Shown: piece after piece, positions 51,483 to 59,708 of the stretch
Layout of the letters: every line of letters begins with the position of its first letter
How positions within the stretch are numbered: position 1 is the stretch's first letter
Assembly (NCBI RefSeq): GCF_040939125.1
Contig: NZ_CP162495.1
Span: 2,728,001 to 2,792,000 of the forward strand
Direction of reading: 5' to 3'
DNA: 64,000 nt
Origin: Clostridium sp. BJN0013
GTDB lineage: Bacteria > Bacillota > Clostridia > Clostridiales > Clostridiaceae
Position numbers and translations under genes: made by a program
The notes under the pieces: model-generated
What the model was told of the DNA's origin: nothing
Database searches by the model: none
The model's input: only the letters and a program-made list of their open reading frames with translations

Positions 51483-51851
51483 TTAGAGATTTGACCGCCC
51501 CCACCGGTCACCGCTCTCGGCAGTAATTCTAGAGTGGCAGGATTTACAAAGAGCCATGAGATTGCTCTTCTCATTGCCGCCGCCCTTGGAGAGTGGAAGG
51601 ATGTGGTGTACCTCTTCGGCAGGAGTGAGCTTGCCTTGCTTCTCGCACTCCTCACAAAGAGGATGCAACTTGATGTAGCGGTCACGGATACGCTTCCAAG
51701 CACGACCATATCGCTTGTTGGAAGCAGGGTCACGTTCATACTGGTTGTACTGTTTATCCATTGCTTTTTGATGCTCGGCACAGTATTGCTCGCGTACAGC
51801 AAGCCGACCGCAGCCGGGGTAAGCACAGGGACGCTTAGGTTTGTAGGGCAT
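51483..51851 (-). CDS. HNH endonuclease
   Basis: The 122-aa protein has an N-terminal Cys/His zinc finger (CAYPGCGRLAVREQYCAEH). The HNH core follows: CEECEKQGKL, VHHILPLSKGGGNEKSNLMALCKSCHSRIT. HNH proteins next to terminase genes are needed for cos-type packaging in many siphoviruses, so this one may help the terminase nick DNA. AGTGAGGTGAACC precedes the ATG at 51851. Confidence 0.92.
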   Translation of the reverse strand: MPYKPKRPCAYPGCGRLAVREQYCAEHQKAMDKQYNQYERDPASNKRYGRAWKRIRDRYIKLHPLCEECEKQGKLTPAEEVHHILPLSKGGGNEKSNLMALCKSCHSRITAESGDRWGRSNL

Positions 51852-51873
51852 TGGTTCACCTCACTTTCAGGGC

Positions 51874-51912
51874 ATAACAAAAGCCACCGCAGATCTCTCC
51901 ACGATGGCCTTT
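51874..51912 (-). terminator. Terminator between regulator and late genes
   Basis: On the minus strand AAAGGCCATCG and CGGTGGCTTT pair with one bulge, followed by TTTTG. It lies between the DUF1492 gene and the HNH gene, so late genes need a fresh promoter or antitermination here. That is consistent with the upstream ArpU-like regulator. Confidence 0.65.
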
Positions 51913-51971
51913 GGAATTCTATTTCTCTATTGTAATAGTAACACACGAACCACACTGACAAACAGTGACAT

Positions 51972-52388
51972 TCACTGACTTGTTTCAGGAAGTTTAATCA
52001 TTGAGGTAGCAACATCGTGCAGTCGATAGACATGGCGTACATTATATCCCAGGTCCACCGCGATTTGTTCCCACGATTTAAAACATAAGTATCGTAGCTC
52101 AAGGAGCGTCTGACACTCCAAACTGTCTACCGCTTTTATGACTCCTATTATTTCACCCTTTAAATCCACAAGGCGATCAATGTCTCTGTTGATCTCGCTC
52201 TGAAGATCAATGATTTTACAAATAGCGTCCGCCATCATAGATGTGCCATGACTCGGATTACGTGGCATCCCCGTTAACGTCGACGTGCATTTGGTTGCCA
52301 GTTCATTCAACGAAGCAATCTGCTCCAGCTTGCTGTTGATACGCTGGTCCAAACGATAGGCTTGGGACAGATATTCTTTAGCAGTCAC
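51972..52388 (-). CDS. DUF1492/ArpU-like late transcription regulator
   Basis: The 138-aa helical protein has a C-terminal sigma-region-4-like helix-turn-helix (LLELRYLCFKSWEQIAVDLGYNVRHVYRLHDVATSMI). The N-terminal part holds coiled segments (AKEYLSQAYRLDQRINSKLEQIASLNELATKCTSTLTG). Proteins of this type sit just before the packaging genes in firmicute phages and switch on late transcription. It overlaps the small upstream gene by 4 bp and is followed by a terminator and the HNH/terminase genes. Confidence 0.82.
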   Translation of the reverse strand: MTAKEYLSQAYRLDQRINSKLEQIASLNELATKCTSTLTGMPRNPSHGTSMMADAICKIIDLQSEINRDIDRLVDLKGEIIGVIKAVDSLECQTLLELRYLCFKSWEQIAVDLGYNVRHVYRLHDVATSMIKLPETSQ

Positions 52389-52612
52389 AGGCAGGTCACC
52401 TCTAGCTTTTCTCGTATCTTGCGTATTAAGATGGCACCGTCAAGATCAGTCAACATCTGATACCAGCCGGAACAGAAGAAGCGCTCAAGAGAGTTAACCT
52501 CAACTTTGTAATCATTTTTCTCCGGGTGACGGTCCAAACGCTGTAAGGCTTCCCGGTAGTCTTTGACTGCCTGTACTATAATCGCATTCGCTAAACTTTC
52601 ATATGGTTCCAT
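52385..52612 (-). CDS. Small phage protein before the late regulator
   Basis: The 75-aa protein (EPYESLANAIIVQAVKDYREALQRLDRHPEKNDYKVEVNSLERFFCSGWYQMLTDLDG) is of a kind found immediately before DUF1492 genes in many clostridial phages. The segment NSLERFFCSGWYQMLTDLDG with its aromatic pair is the best-kept part. The ATG at 52612 follows TTGGAGGTGCGAT. It overlaps the regulator by 4 bp, so the two may act together. Confidence 0.7.
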   Translation of the reverse strand: MEPYESLANAIIVQAVKDYREALQRLDRHPEKNDYKVEVNSLERFFCSGWYQMLTDLDGAILIRKIREKLEVTCL

Positions 52613-52657
52613 ATCGCACCTCCAAGTTTTTGTTTCTCGGATTGGCACGGATTGTCT

Positions 52658-54031
52658 TTATTTGACTCTCATTTGCAGATCAGCTTTGACAGCTTCGATA
52701 AGCGCCGACTGGCTTTTGTCCTTTAAGGAAAGAGCCCTCAAGATACGCTCATCAATAGTGCCTTTGGTAACGATGTGCTGCACCACAACCGTTTCAGCTG
52801 TTTGGCCCTGACGCCAGAGCCTAGCATTTGTCTGTTGATATAACTCTAATGACCAGGTAAGACCGAACCACACAATACAATAGCCACCAGCCTGAAGATT
52901 TAAGCCATGTCCTGCAGATGCCGGATGAATTAAACCTACTGGTATTTCCTTGTTGTTCCACCTTTGAATACTTTCAGCGGTATCCAGCTTAGAAAATGGA
53001 ACCTTTATACTACGAAGCTTTTCTACGATTCTTTCGTAGTCGTGCTTATACCAATAGGCCACAAGTATTGGCTTTCCGGCAGCGGCTTCAATAATGTCCT
53101 CCAATGCATCTAATTTCTGATTATGGATGACCTGAGTTTCTCCGCTGTCGTTATAAATTGCACCATTAGCCATCTGGCAGAGCTTGTTGGAAAGTGCTGC
53201 AGCATTCCCAGCAGTAACCTCACCATCAGGAAGCGTAAGTACAAGGTCTTTTGCTAATTCGTCATAGCGTTCTGCCTCTTTTTCAGAAAGCATAACCGTG
53301 TATTCACTACTGACCAGTTCAGGCATCTTAAGATAATCAGTAGACTTCATTGAAATTGTAATATCGGAAATTTTCTTGTAGATGCATTTCTCTGCTCCGG
53401 GAAGAGGCTTGTAACTATAAATAATCTGGCCATTTCTTTTGTCCGGCATAAAGTAGTTTGTACGAAACGCAGTTATGAACCTTCCAAGTCTTACACCCAT
53501 GTCAAGCAATTTGAACTCTGCCCATAAATCCATTAGTCCATTGCTGCTTGGTGTTCCTGTCATTCCAATAATGCGTTTTACTCTAGGACGCACCTTCATA
53601 AAAGACTTAAAGCGCTTGGCCTGATGATTTTTAAAGGAAGAAAGCTCATCAATTATAACTGTATCGAAATCAAAGGTCAGTCCGCTCTCATCAATGAGCC
53701 ATGAAAGATTCTCACGATTGATTACGTAGATATCGGCTGCAGCTTTTAACGCTTGAACCCTTTCAGTGACGCTTCCTACTGCAACAGAAACGATAAGGTC
53801 GGATAGATGATCCCATTTTTCAATTTCAGCAGGCCAAGTGTCTCTTGCCACTCGAAGTGGTGCTACTACTAACACCTTATGGGCTTCGAAGTAATCAAAC
53901 AGCAGGTCATTAATCGCAGTAAGAGCGATACTTGTTTTTCCTAAACCCATATCAAGAAGTACTGCCGACACCGGATGGGATTCAATATAATTGATAGCGA
54001 ACTTCTGGTAATCATGCGGATTGTACTGCAT
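52658..54031 (-). CDS. SNF2-family DNA helicase/translocase
   Basis: The 457-aa protein has Walker A DMGLGKTSIALTAI near residue 27, the DEAH-like box VIIDELSSFKN, GMTGTPSSNGLMDLW as motif III, and motifs V/VI in PASAGHGLNLQAGGYCIVWFGLTWSLELYQQTNARLWRQGQ. Such phage proteins remodel replication or recombination intermediates. It overlaps the VRR-NUC gene by 20 bp, giving a nuclease-helicase pair. Confidence 0.93.
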   Translation of the reverse strand: MQYNPHDYQKFAINYIESHPVSAVLLDMGLGKTSIALTAINDLLFDYFEAHKVLVVAPLRVARDTWPAEIEKWDHLSDLIVSVAVGSVTERVQALKAAADIYVINRENLSWLIDESGLTFDFDTVIIDELSSFKNHQAKRFKSFMKVRPRVKRIIGMTGTPSSNGLMDLWAEFKLLDMGVRLGRFITAFRTNYFMPDKRNGQIIYSYKPLPGAEKCIYKKISDITISMKSTDYLKMPELVSSEYTVMLSEKEAERYDELAKDLVLTLPDGEVTAGNAAALSNKLCQMANGAIYNDSGETQVIHNQKLDALEDIIEAAAGKPILVAYWYKHDYERIVEKLRSIKVPFSKLDTAESIQRWNNKEIPVGLIHPASAGHGLNLQAGGYCIVWFGLTWSLELYQQTNARLWRQGQTAETVVVQHIVTKGTIDERILRALSLKDKSQSALIEAVKADLQMRVK

Positions 54032-54293
54032 CTAAAATCCCTCCAATCTGACTCTCGTCGTCTAGTACAAAAACTAAAAAGCCTAATGCTCTAAGCAATT
54101 TGTGCCTTGCCATCTGTAATGGGCGCGGGCGCTTACCAGGGGACTTCACTTCTACAAAGGCCATTTTTCCTTCAGGCATTAGAACGATTCTATCCGGCAT
54201 ACCATCAAAGCCAGGAGATACAAACTTCACCGCCAGCCCGCCACGCTTTTTTGCTTCCAAAGTTAACTTCTTTTCTATTTCTTTTTCTCTCAT
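54012..54293 (-). CDS. VRR-NUC domain nuclease
   Basis: The 93-aa minimal nuclease has the PD-(D/E)XK-type core: GFDGMPDRIVLMPEGKMAFVEVKSPGKRPRPLQ, where Asp of PDR and the EVK triad are the catalytic residues. Phage stand-alone VRR-NUC proteins are thought to resolve branched DNA. The ATG at 54293 is selected because ATGGAGATATTGCG precedes it. It is coupled to the SNF2 gene by a 20-bp overlap. Confidence 0.9.
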   Translation of the reverse strand: MREKEIEKKLTLEAKKRGGLAVKFVSPGFDGMPDRIVLMPEGKMAFVEVKSPGKRPRPLQMARHKLLRALGFLVFVLDDESQIGGILDAVQSA

Positions 54294-54314
54294 CGCAATA
54301 TCTCCATCAAAATT

Positions 54315-54419
54315 GGTGACGGTCTGTGTAAGTCTCCTCATAAACCTCTTATATAAAGAATTTTTTATAAATTTTTCTCTAATGCGAAGTTCTATATATG
54401 ACCGTAACTGACCGTCACC
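54315..54419. repeat. Inverted and direct repeats in the primase to nuclease gap
   Basis: GGTGACGGTC at 54315-54324 is exactly complementary to GACCGTCACC at 54410-54419. A further TGACCGTAAC at 54399 is a near-direct repeat of the latter. The gap is AT-rich (TATATAAAG and ATTTTTTATAAATTTTTC). It could hold a promoter with operators for the VRR-NUC/SNF2 unit or a replication-related site. Confidence 0.4.
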
Positions 54420-54447
54420 ATATTAGGTCAGTGCTACTCGGTGCAAC

Positions 54448-56700
54448 TCAACTTAGAAACTCTTCCTCCTTTAAGCGCACGCCATAAATGAAGCTACCTG
54501 TTTTGGTTTTTTTGCGTTCAAACCCAGCAGTCTCCAAAGCAGTATAGAAATCTGTTGTGCTTCTTGTGTACTCGCCGTTGCGCCCACAATGGGCACGGTA
54601 TTCCTGATAAAACTCACCGGATTTTTGCTGGTAGGTTTTATCCACTTCGCAGCAATCCTCCAAAAAGGAAGCAAGCCAGTCATTATTTTCTCTGTACGCT
54701 TCAATGGCCTCCTGAACACATGCTGGAACACTGAAATGGTAGTTAGCCTCAATAGCTTTCTTTGCACCTTCGATGATCCAGCTCATGATGTACGAGCCTG
54801 CATTCTTAACAAGGTAGTCGGCGTAGTTTTTGATGTCACTTTTATTTTCAATTCTTGCATTAAACGGAATGACTATAAGACGTCTCCAAGTACCATCATC
54901 ATTGGCACCGACTCTCGGAAGATGATTCGTGTAAAGCACCAGTGTATGAGAAGGCTCAAACTTGAACGGGTCCTTATACTTTTTCTCAGCTTCGATTTCA
55001 TCAGTAGAGCTAAGCTGTTTCACAATTGAAGTGTTCAGGCGCATGCCCTCTTCAAGTTCGGAAGCAATGATGAGGCGTTTGCCCTTAAGCTCTGCCATTT
55101 CAGGTTTTACGTTTCTGCGACAACCAACTGTAAGTGTATCTGCTGAGATCGCACCGCTGTATGAACCGAGCACCCTTGAGATGCTGTTCCAAAAGGTGGA
55201 CTTACCATTGCGGCCTCCACCATAGGCAATGATGATAGCTTCGAGGTAAACTTTACCGATTGCAGAAAGGCCAACAATCTGTTGAACGTAATCAATCAGC
55301 TTTTGATCATTACAGAAAAAAGTGTTCAGAGCATCTAACCAAATTTGCTCACCCTTATCACCCGGAGAAGCGGTTGTTTGCTTTGTAATATAATCCGCTG
55401 CCTCTGGAGCACGACCACCGGCCAGACCCTTGCGAAGGTCAAACGTAACACCCGGTGTATTAAGTAGGAACTCATCCTTGTCTAAGTCGCTCACCTTGAT
55501 TTCCAGCATTGGCTTTGCAGCCTGCAATGCTGAGATGACATATTTCATATCCCTGCGCTTCATTACAAAAGTTCTATAAGCAATAGCCGACTGATACTTC
55601 TTAAATGCCTTTAATGGATCTCCTGAAAGTGAAGCTTCATACTTTTTACCGCCAGCAAGAATATCTTCTTCCTTTTCACCCAAAGCAAGTAAGGCATTAA
55701 GAGCGCTTTCCACCTCGCCAAGGGCATCTTGAAGCTGTAAATCGAGGAACTCTTCCATCGCACCAATCGACTGCTGCCTTGATTCCATCCAATACTCACC
55801 GTTAAAACGAAGATAATCTGTGGCATCGGTGTAGCAGAGCTCATTGCCATATTCACGAGTAAGCACCTTTGCCTGGCCAATATCAGAAAAGTCGGAGGGT
55901 CTCAACGAGTCAAAGTCAGAATTGTAATCATCTGGAGGAACATACCCCTCCTGACCTTGCACCTTTCTTACAAACTTGATAGCACTATTCCAGATAGCTG
56001 TAAGTTCTTCGTCATCCATAGGAGGATCACATTTCTTAGCTTCTTCCAGAAAAATCTCATGGGCCTTATCTGTGCTGCCGTATCTCTTTACAACGCGGCC
56101 AGCAAAACGAGACAGAGTATTGTTGCGTTGACCTTCAGGTATTGAATTGCTGCGACCTGTATTTGTAGGCGCAGGAACATTCTCCAGCAATTCATCAATC
56201 GTGAGCCAACCTTCATGCCAGATAACTTCACCGGTATCAGCCCCATAGATAAAACGTGCTGCATCCAGAGCGTTATCATCAAAGAAGGGGAACTGAGCAT
56301 GGATAGCTCTTTTTATAGCCACATATCCTTCCGCATCTGTTAGCTCTTCTATAGAAAAGTAAACATGGAACTTGGGCCTTGCAGTTTTTCCATCCTTAGA
56401 AAGCATATTGTGACGACTGGGAGCAATCGCATATGAAATATCCGTTAAAATTTCATCCAATGCCTCTGGTGTTATCCACTCATCCGGATTTTCAGTGTGA
56501 TCATTATCGCAATCCATGACGATGACATCAGACTTTAAGAAATTATCTGCACTGCGATAGTTGTTCTTATACTCCGCGCAAACGTGGTCTAGCTTTGCGG
56601 CTTCTTTTAATTCTTCGGCCGACGTGACAACGTTCCTATTTGGATAGAGGCAGTTCTTTTGATTGCCGGTGCAATTTGCAGTACAAATTGTTAGTTGCAT
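54448..56700 (-). CDS. P4/D5-type phage primase-helicase
   Basis: The 750-aa protein has an N-terminal archaeo-eukaryotic primase-like part (SDVIVMDCDNDHTENPDEWITPE, then PKFHVYFSIEELTDAEGYVAIKRA) in which Asp pairs supply metal ligands. A D5-N-like linker follows, then an SF3 helicase domain: Walker A IAYGGGRNGKSTFWNSI near residue 496, KGKRLIIASELEEG as motif B, and LYTNHLPRVGANDDGTWRRL. It opens and primes the phage origin. It overlaps the DUF4406-like gene by 10 bp. Confidence 0.93.
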   Translation of the reverse strand: MQLTICTANCTGNQKNCLYPNRNVVTSAEELKEAAKLDHVCAEYKNNYRSADNFLKSDVIVMDCDNDHTENPDEWITPEALDEILTDISYAIAPSRHNMLSKDGKTARPKFHVYFSIEELTDAEGYVAIKRAIHAQFPFFDDNALDAARFIYGADTGEVIWHEGWLTIDELLENVPAPTNTGRSNSIPEGQRNNTLSRFAGRVVKRYGSTDKAHEIFLEEAKKCDPPMDDEELTAIWNSAIKFVRKVQGQEGYVPPDDYNSDFDSLRPSDFSDIGQAKVLTREYGNELCYTDATDYLRFNGEYWMESRQQSIGAMEEFLDLQLQDALGEVESALNALLALGEKEEDILAGGKKYEASLSGDPLKAFKKYQSAIAYRTFVMKRRDMKYVISALQAAKPMLEIKVSDLDKDEFLLNTPGVTFDLRKGLAGGRAPEAADYITKQTTASPGDKGEQIWLDALNTFFCNDQKLIDYVQQIVGLSAIGKVYLEAIIIAYGGGRNGKSTFWNSISRVLGSYSGAISADTLTVGCRRNVKPEMAELKGKRLIIASELEEGMRLNTSIVKQLSSTDEIEAEKKYKDPFKFEPSHTLVLYTNHLPRVGANDDGTWRRLIVIPFNARIENKSDIKNYADYLVKNAGSYIMSWIIEGAKKAIEANYHFSVPACVQEAIEAYRENNDWLASFLEDCCEVDKTYQQKSGEFYQEYRAHCGRNGEYTRSTTDFYTALETAGFERKKTKTGSFIYGVRLKEEEFLS

Positions 56701-57149
56701 GTTTCAACCTCCTCCATGTCCTCGGTAAAATAACGAATGGTCATGCGGCGCTTCTTTGCCTTATCAACTTCCATCTGCATGCCCTTCGTGATGTTTTCAC
56801 CAAACACCCACAGCTCATTGCATTTACCTAAGAAGACTATATCCATGAAAAGTGCAAGCTCACGTTCCGCAGGATCATCATCCGAAAGATACATAGGAAA
56901 AAGTAGGTGTGGTGCAAAAGCGATAGCATTTCTTTCGATAACAGCGAAGCGGCTATAAATCTTGGCTCTTTCAGTGTTTTTTTCTACATCACCCGCATAA
57001 GGTGAGCAGATATACACGAGCGGTTTGAAGACCTTGTCTTCCTTTTTGATGTTTGTCAGCGCCTCGTATGCGGTAGGGTCGGGATAGCCTTCACCGTTTT
57101 TCTTGTCCACTCCGCCGGTACCATATTTACATCTCATCTGTTCGTTCAT
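56691..57149 (-). CDS. DUF4406-like nucleoside deoxyribosyltransferase-fold protein
   Basis: The 152-aa protein has the fold signature PLVYICSPYAGDVEKNTERAKIYSRFAVIERNAIAFAPHLLFPMYL and CNELWVFGENITKGMQMEVDKAKKR, which fit DUF4406/nucleoside 2-deoxyribosyltransferase-like proteins. They hydrolyse or exchange bases of nucleotides, or act as nucleotide sensors. It is the first gene of the minus-strand early operon, 42 bp after control element copy 2. AAGGAGGTTCGCTT precedes the ATG. Confidence 0.78.
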   Translation of the reverse strand: MNEQMRCKYGTGGVDKKNGEGYPDPTAYEALTNIKKEDKVFKPLVYICSPYAGDVEKNTERAKIYSRFAVIERNAIAFAPHLLFPMYLSDDDPAERELALFMDIVFLGKCNELWVFGENITKGMQMEVDKAKKRRMTIRYFTEDMEEVETCN

Positions 57150-57190
57150 AAGCGAACCTCCTTATTAAGATTCGAGCGGCATAAAAGTCC

Positions 57191-57231
57191 CTCTACCAGT
57201 CCCAGGACAGAAAGCACCGCTTTGAACGAAC
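57191..57231 (-). promoter_or_regulatory. Copy 2 of the fixed-spacing phage control element
   Basis: On the minus strand TTCGTTCA, 12 bp, CTGTCCTGGGACTGGTAGAG. It stands 42 bp before the DUF4406-like gene, the first gene of the leftward early operon. It differs from copies 1 and 4 at two positions in the second block. Confidence 0.72.
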
Positions 57232-57265
57232 TTTTGAAAATAAATTTTTCCTTCCTTATTTAAGC

Positions 57266-57297
57266 GACAGCAGACCTAAAAATCTGCTGTCTTTTTT
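57266..57297 (+). terminator. Perfect hairpin with T run in the divergent control region
   Basis: GACAGCAG (57266-57273) pairs exactly with CTGCTGTC (57284-57291), followed by TTTTTT, which is also the first part of control element copy 3. It would stop plus-strand transcripts entering from the left and insulate the rightward early operon. Confidence 0.75.
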
Positions 57298-57332
57298 CGT
57301 TCATTTTCGTTTTAAGTGTCCTGGGATTAGTG
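57292..57332 (+). promoter_or_regulatory. Copy 3 of the fixed-spacing phage control element
   Basis: TTTTTTCGTTCA, 12 bp, GTGTCCTGGGATTAGTGAAG. It is the most diverged copy. It is in tandem with copy 4, with 80 bp between equivalent points, both facing the rightward early operon. Confidence 0.68.
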
Positions 57333-57373
57333 AAGGACATGAAAAATGTGTGGCCTGAAAAAATCACAAAAGA

Positions 57374-57416
57374 TTTTTCGTTCAAACCACACAAAACTGT
57401 CCTGGGACTATTAGAG
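57374..57416 (+). promoter_or_regulatory. Copy 4 of the fixed-spacing phage control element
   Basis: TTTTTCGTTCA, 12 bp, CTGTCCTGGGACTATTAGAG; the second block is identical over 20 bases to copy 1 at 26400-26419. It ends 34 bp before the start of the rightward early operon. A small AT hairpin (AAAAATC/GATTTTT) lies just before it. Confidence 0.75.
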
Positions 57417-57450
57417 AGGGAGCACTCCTCTCGGAAAGGGAGGTAACACA

Positions 57451-57627
57451 ATGCAGACACAGACGAATGTAGAGGCTTCAAAAGATCAGCAGTTTGATGA
57501 AGAACTTGCTGACACCCTCACAGCCATAAGCGTTGTATCCAAGAGACTGGCTCAGAAAATCAAAGCCTTGTCTGCAAAGGAACAAGAAAAGAAGGAAGGA
57601 GGTACTCCAAATGAGCAAGATGAGTGA
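57451..57627 (+). CDS. Small first gene of the rightward early operon
   Basis: The 58-aa protein (QTQTNVEASKDQQFDEELADTLTAISVVSKRLAQKIKAL) is predicted to be largely helical. It ends in a Lys/Glu-rich tail that contains, in a different frame, the ribosome site of the next gene. The ATG at 57451 follows AAAGGGAGGTAACAC. It overlaps the next gene by 17 bp. Family not recognised; small coiled proteins in this position may regulate or form part of a replication complex. Confidence 0.6.
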   Translation: MQTQTNVEASKDQQFDEELADTLTAISVVSKRLAQKIKALSAKEQEKKEGGTPNEQDE

Positions 57628-57940
57628 ACTTAGTCAGGTTCTTTCTGAACTTAGGGACTGCGGCAAAACTCTCATTAACATTGCTGACTCGCTTACAGAG
57701 ATTTTTTCAAGTTCAGGTGACGAGCCCGAAAATGTTATGGAAGCACCCGCAATACCGACAGAGGAACCGAAACCAGAGTATTCGTTCTTAGATGTTCGCA
57801 AGAAGTTTGCAGAAATGTCCAGAGCCGGATACACAGAAGCGCTTAAGGGACTTCTGAAAAAATACGGTGCAGATAAGCTCTCCAGCGTAGACCCGTCACA
57901 GTATGCCGCATTACTTGCGGATGCGGAGGCAATTAAATGA
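57611..57940 (+). CDS. Phage early protein, helical (sometimes labelled rrp5-like)
   Basis: The 109-aa protein has a helical start (SKMSELSQVLSELRDCGKTLINIADSLTEIFSS), an acidic Pro-rich linker (EAPAIPTEEPKPEY), and a C-terminal domain SFLDVRKKFAEMSRAGYTEALKGLLKKYGADKLSSVDPSQYAALLADAEAI that looks like a small DNA-binding helical bundle. Homologues precede DUF2800 genes in many firmicute phages; the rRNA-biogenesis label they sometimes carry is not supported by the sequence. GGAAGGAGGTACTCCAA precedes the ATG. It overlaps the next gene by 4 bp. Confidence 0.75.
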   Translation: MSKMSELSQVLSELRDCGKTLINIADSLTEIFSSSGDEPENVMEAPAIPTEEPKPEYSFLDVRKKFAEMSRAGYTEALKGLLKKYGADKLSSVDPSQYAALLADAEAIK

Positions 57941-59061
57941 GCGTAAAACATGCACTGCTTTCAGCCTCATCCGCACACAAGTGGATTGCTTGCCCACCAT
58001 CGGCTCTACTTAGTAAGAAGTTTGAAGATGCGTCCAGCAGCTTTGCACAAGAAGGCACTGATGCCCATACACTCGCACAGTACAAGCTTGAAAAATTGCT
58101 GGGGCTTAACACAAAGGACCCGACTGAATCTTTAAGCTTCTACGATGAGGAAATGAACAGCCACGCTGAATACTATGCAGCCTTTGTACTTGAACAGCTT
58201 GAGAAAGCAAAAGAAACCTGTGATGATCCTCAGATACTTATTGAGCAGAAGCTCGATTTCTCGAAATATGTCCCGGAAGGTTATGGTCATGTTGACTGTT
58301 TGATTATTGCAGACGGCACTCTTACCGTAATTGACTACAAATACGGGCTTGGAATCAAGGTTTCAGCGGAAAGAAATCCACAAATGTTCTGCTATGCACT
58401 TGGAGGCTTGGCACTTTTCGATGGCATTTACGACATTGACAATATCCACCTGATCATCTATCAGCCGCGTAGAGAAAACATTAGCGAATACAGCATCTCA
58501 AAGGGCGAACTAATCAAGTGGGCTGAGGAAGTATTGGCTCCTACTGCACAGCTTGCTATCAAGGGCGAGGGCGAATACAAGGCTGGCGAGCACTGCCAGT
58601 TTTGTAAGGCTAAAGCAACCTGCAGGAAGCGTGCTGAATACAATCTGGAGCTCGCAAAGTATGACTTCGAAGAACCCGCTACTCTCGATAACGACGAGAT
58701 CGCAGCCATCCTTACAAAAGCCGACGAGCTGGTATCTTGGGCCAATGATGTCAAGGAATATGCTCTGAAGGAAGCTCTGAACGGTACCAAGTTTGAAGGC
58801 TTTAAATTAGTCGCCGGTCGTTCCAACAGGAAGTACACCGACGAAGCTGCGGTAGCTGATGTCGTTATTGCAGCTGGTAAAGACCCTTATGAGAAGAAAT
58901 TACTCGGCATTACCGCCATGACAGCACTTCTCGGCAAGAAGACATTTGAAGATATTCTCGGTGGGCTAACCTTTAAGCCGCCTGGAAAACCGGTCCTTGT
59001 TACCGCTGATGACAAGAGACCTGAATACAACTCAGCATTTGAAGATTTTGATGAAAATTAA
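57937..59061 (+). CDS. DUF2800 PD-(D/E)XK nuclease (Cas4/RecB-like)
   Basis: The 374-aa nuclease has the catalytic centre GYGHVDCLIIADGTLTVIDYKYG near residue 115, supplying the Asp and the D-x-K pair. The gate helix is near the N-terminus (SSAHKWIACPPSALLSKKFED), and a Cys cluster CQFCKAKATCRKRAEYN near residue 220 could hold an iron-sulfur or zinc centre. It probably works with the single-strand binding protein and polymerase that follow, in phage recombination or end processing. Confidence 0.88.
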   Translation: MSVKHALLSASSAHKWIACPPSALLSKKFEDASSSFAQEGTDAHTLAQYKLEKLLGLNTKDPTESLSFYDEEMNSHAEYYAAFVLEQLEKAKETCDDPQILIEQKLDFSKYVPEGYGHVDCLIIADGTLTVIDYKYGLGIKVSAERNPQMFCYALGGLALFDGIYDIDNIHLIIYQPRRENISEYSISKGELIKWAEEVLAPTAQLAIKGEGEYKAGEHCQFCKAKATCRKRAEYNLELAKYDFEEPATLDNDEIAAILTKADELVSWANDVKEYALKEALNGTKFEGFKLVAGRSNRKYTDEAAVADVVIAAGKDPYEKKLLGITAMTALLGKKTFEDILGGLTFKPPGKPVLVTADDKRPEYNSAFEDFDEN

Positions 59062-59075
59062 GGAGGAAATAAATC

Positions 59076-59639
59076 ATGACAAAGACAGTTAATCCGTTAA
59101 AAGTAGTTACTGGCCCTGATACCCGTTGGAGCTATGTGAATGCATGGGAGCCTAAATCCATAAATGGTGGCACCCCTAAGTACAGTGTATCTCTCATTAT
59201 CCCTAAGTCCGACACGAAGACCATCGCTAAGATTAAAGCTGCAATAGAAGCGGCTTACCACGAAGGTGAAGGTAAGCTCAAAGGCAATGGTCGTTCGGTA
59301 CCGCCTCTTGCAACCCTTAAGACTCCTCTTCGCGATGGCGATGTAGAACGTCCTGATGATCCCACTTACGCAAACGCCTACTTTATGAATGCCAACAACA
59401 GCTCAGCTCCTGGCATTGTAGATGCGGACCGTCAGCCTATCATCGAGCGCTCTGAGATTTATTCCGGTGTTTACGGTCGTGCCAGTGTTAACTTCTACGC
59501 ATTCAACACCAACGGAAATAAGGGTATTGCTTGTTCCCTTAATAACCTTCAGAAGATCCGTGATGGCGAGCATCTTGGCGGCAAGTCTAACGCCGAGGAT
59601 GACTTCGCTACTGAGGATGATGAAGACTTCCTTTCCTAA
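59076..59639 (+). CDS. DUF2815 phage single-stranded DNA-binding protein
   Basis: The 187-aa protein begins TKTVNPLKVVTGPDTRWSYVNAWEPKSINGGTPKYSVSLIIPKSD and contains YSGVYGRASVNFYAFNTNGNKGIACSLNNLQKIRDGEHLGG, both typical of DUF2815. It ends in a very acidic tail (DDFATEDDEDFLS) like T7 gp2.5-type SSB proteins, which use such tails to contact replication partners. AGGAGGAAATAAATC precedes the ATG. It lies between the DUF2800 nuclease and the polymerase. Confidence 0.88.
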   Translation: MTKTVNPLKVVTGPDTRWSYVNAWEPKSINGGTPKYSVSLIIPKSDTKTIAKIKAAIEAAYHEGEGKLKGNGRSVPPLATLKTPLRDGDVERPDDPTYANAYFMNANNSSAPGIVDADRQPIIERSEIYSGVYGRASVNFYAFNTNGNKGIACSLNNLQKIRDGEHLGGKSNAEDDFATEDDEDFLS

Positions 59640-59708
59640 ACGGTAACTGACAATCCGGGTGGTAGGAAAACCTGCCACCTTAGACAATCAAAGAAATGAG
59701 GTAAACAT

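Noticed and set aside
57292-57460. Reading control elements 3 and 4 as part of a coding gene (peptide with SVLGLV and TVLGLLE)
   Set aside because: The frame has no credible upstream start, crosses a perfect terminator hairpin, and the element also occurs before other operons with different surroundings. It is kept as an alternative in the finding, not as a gene.
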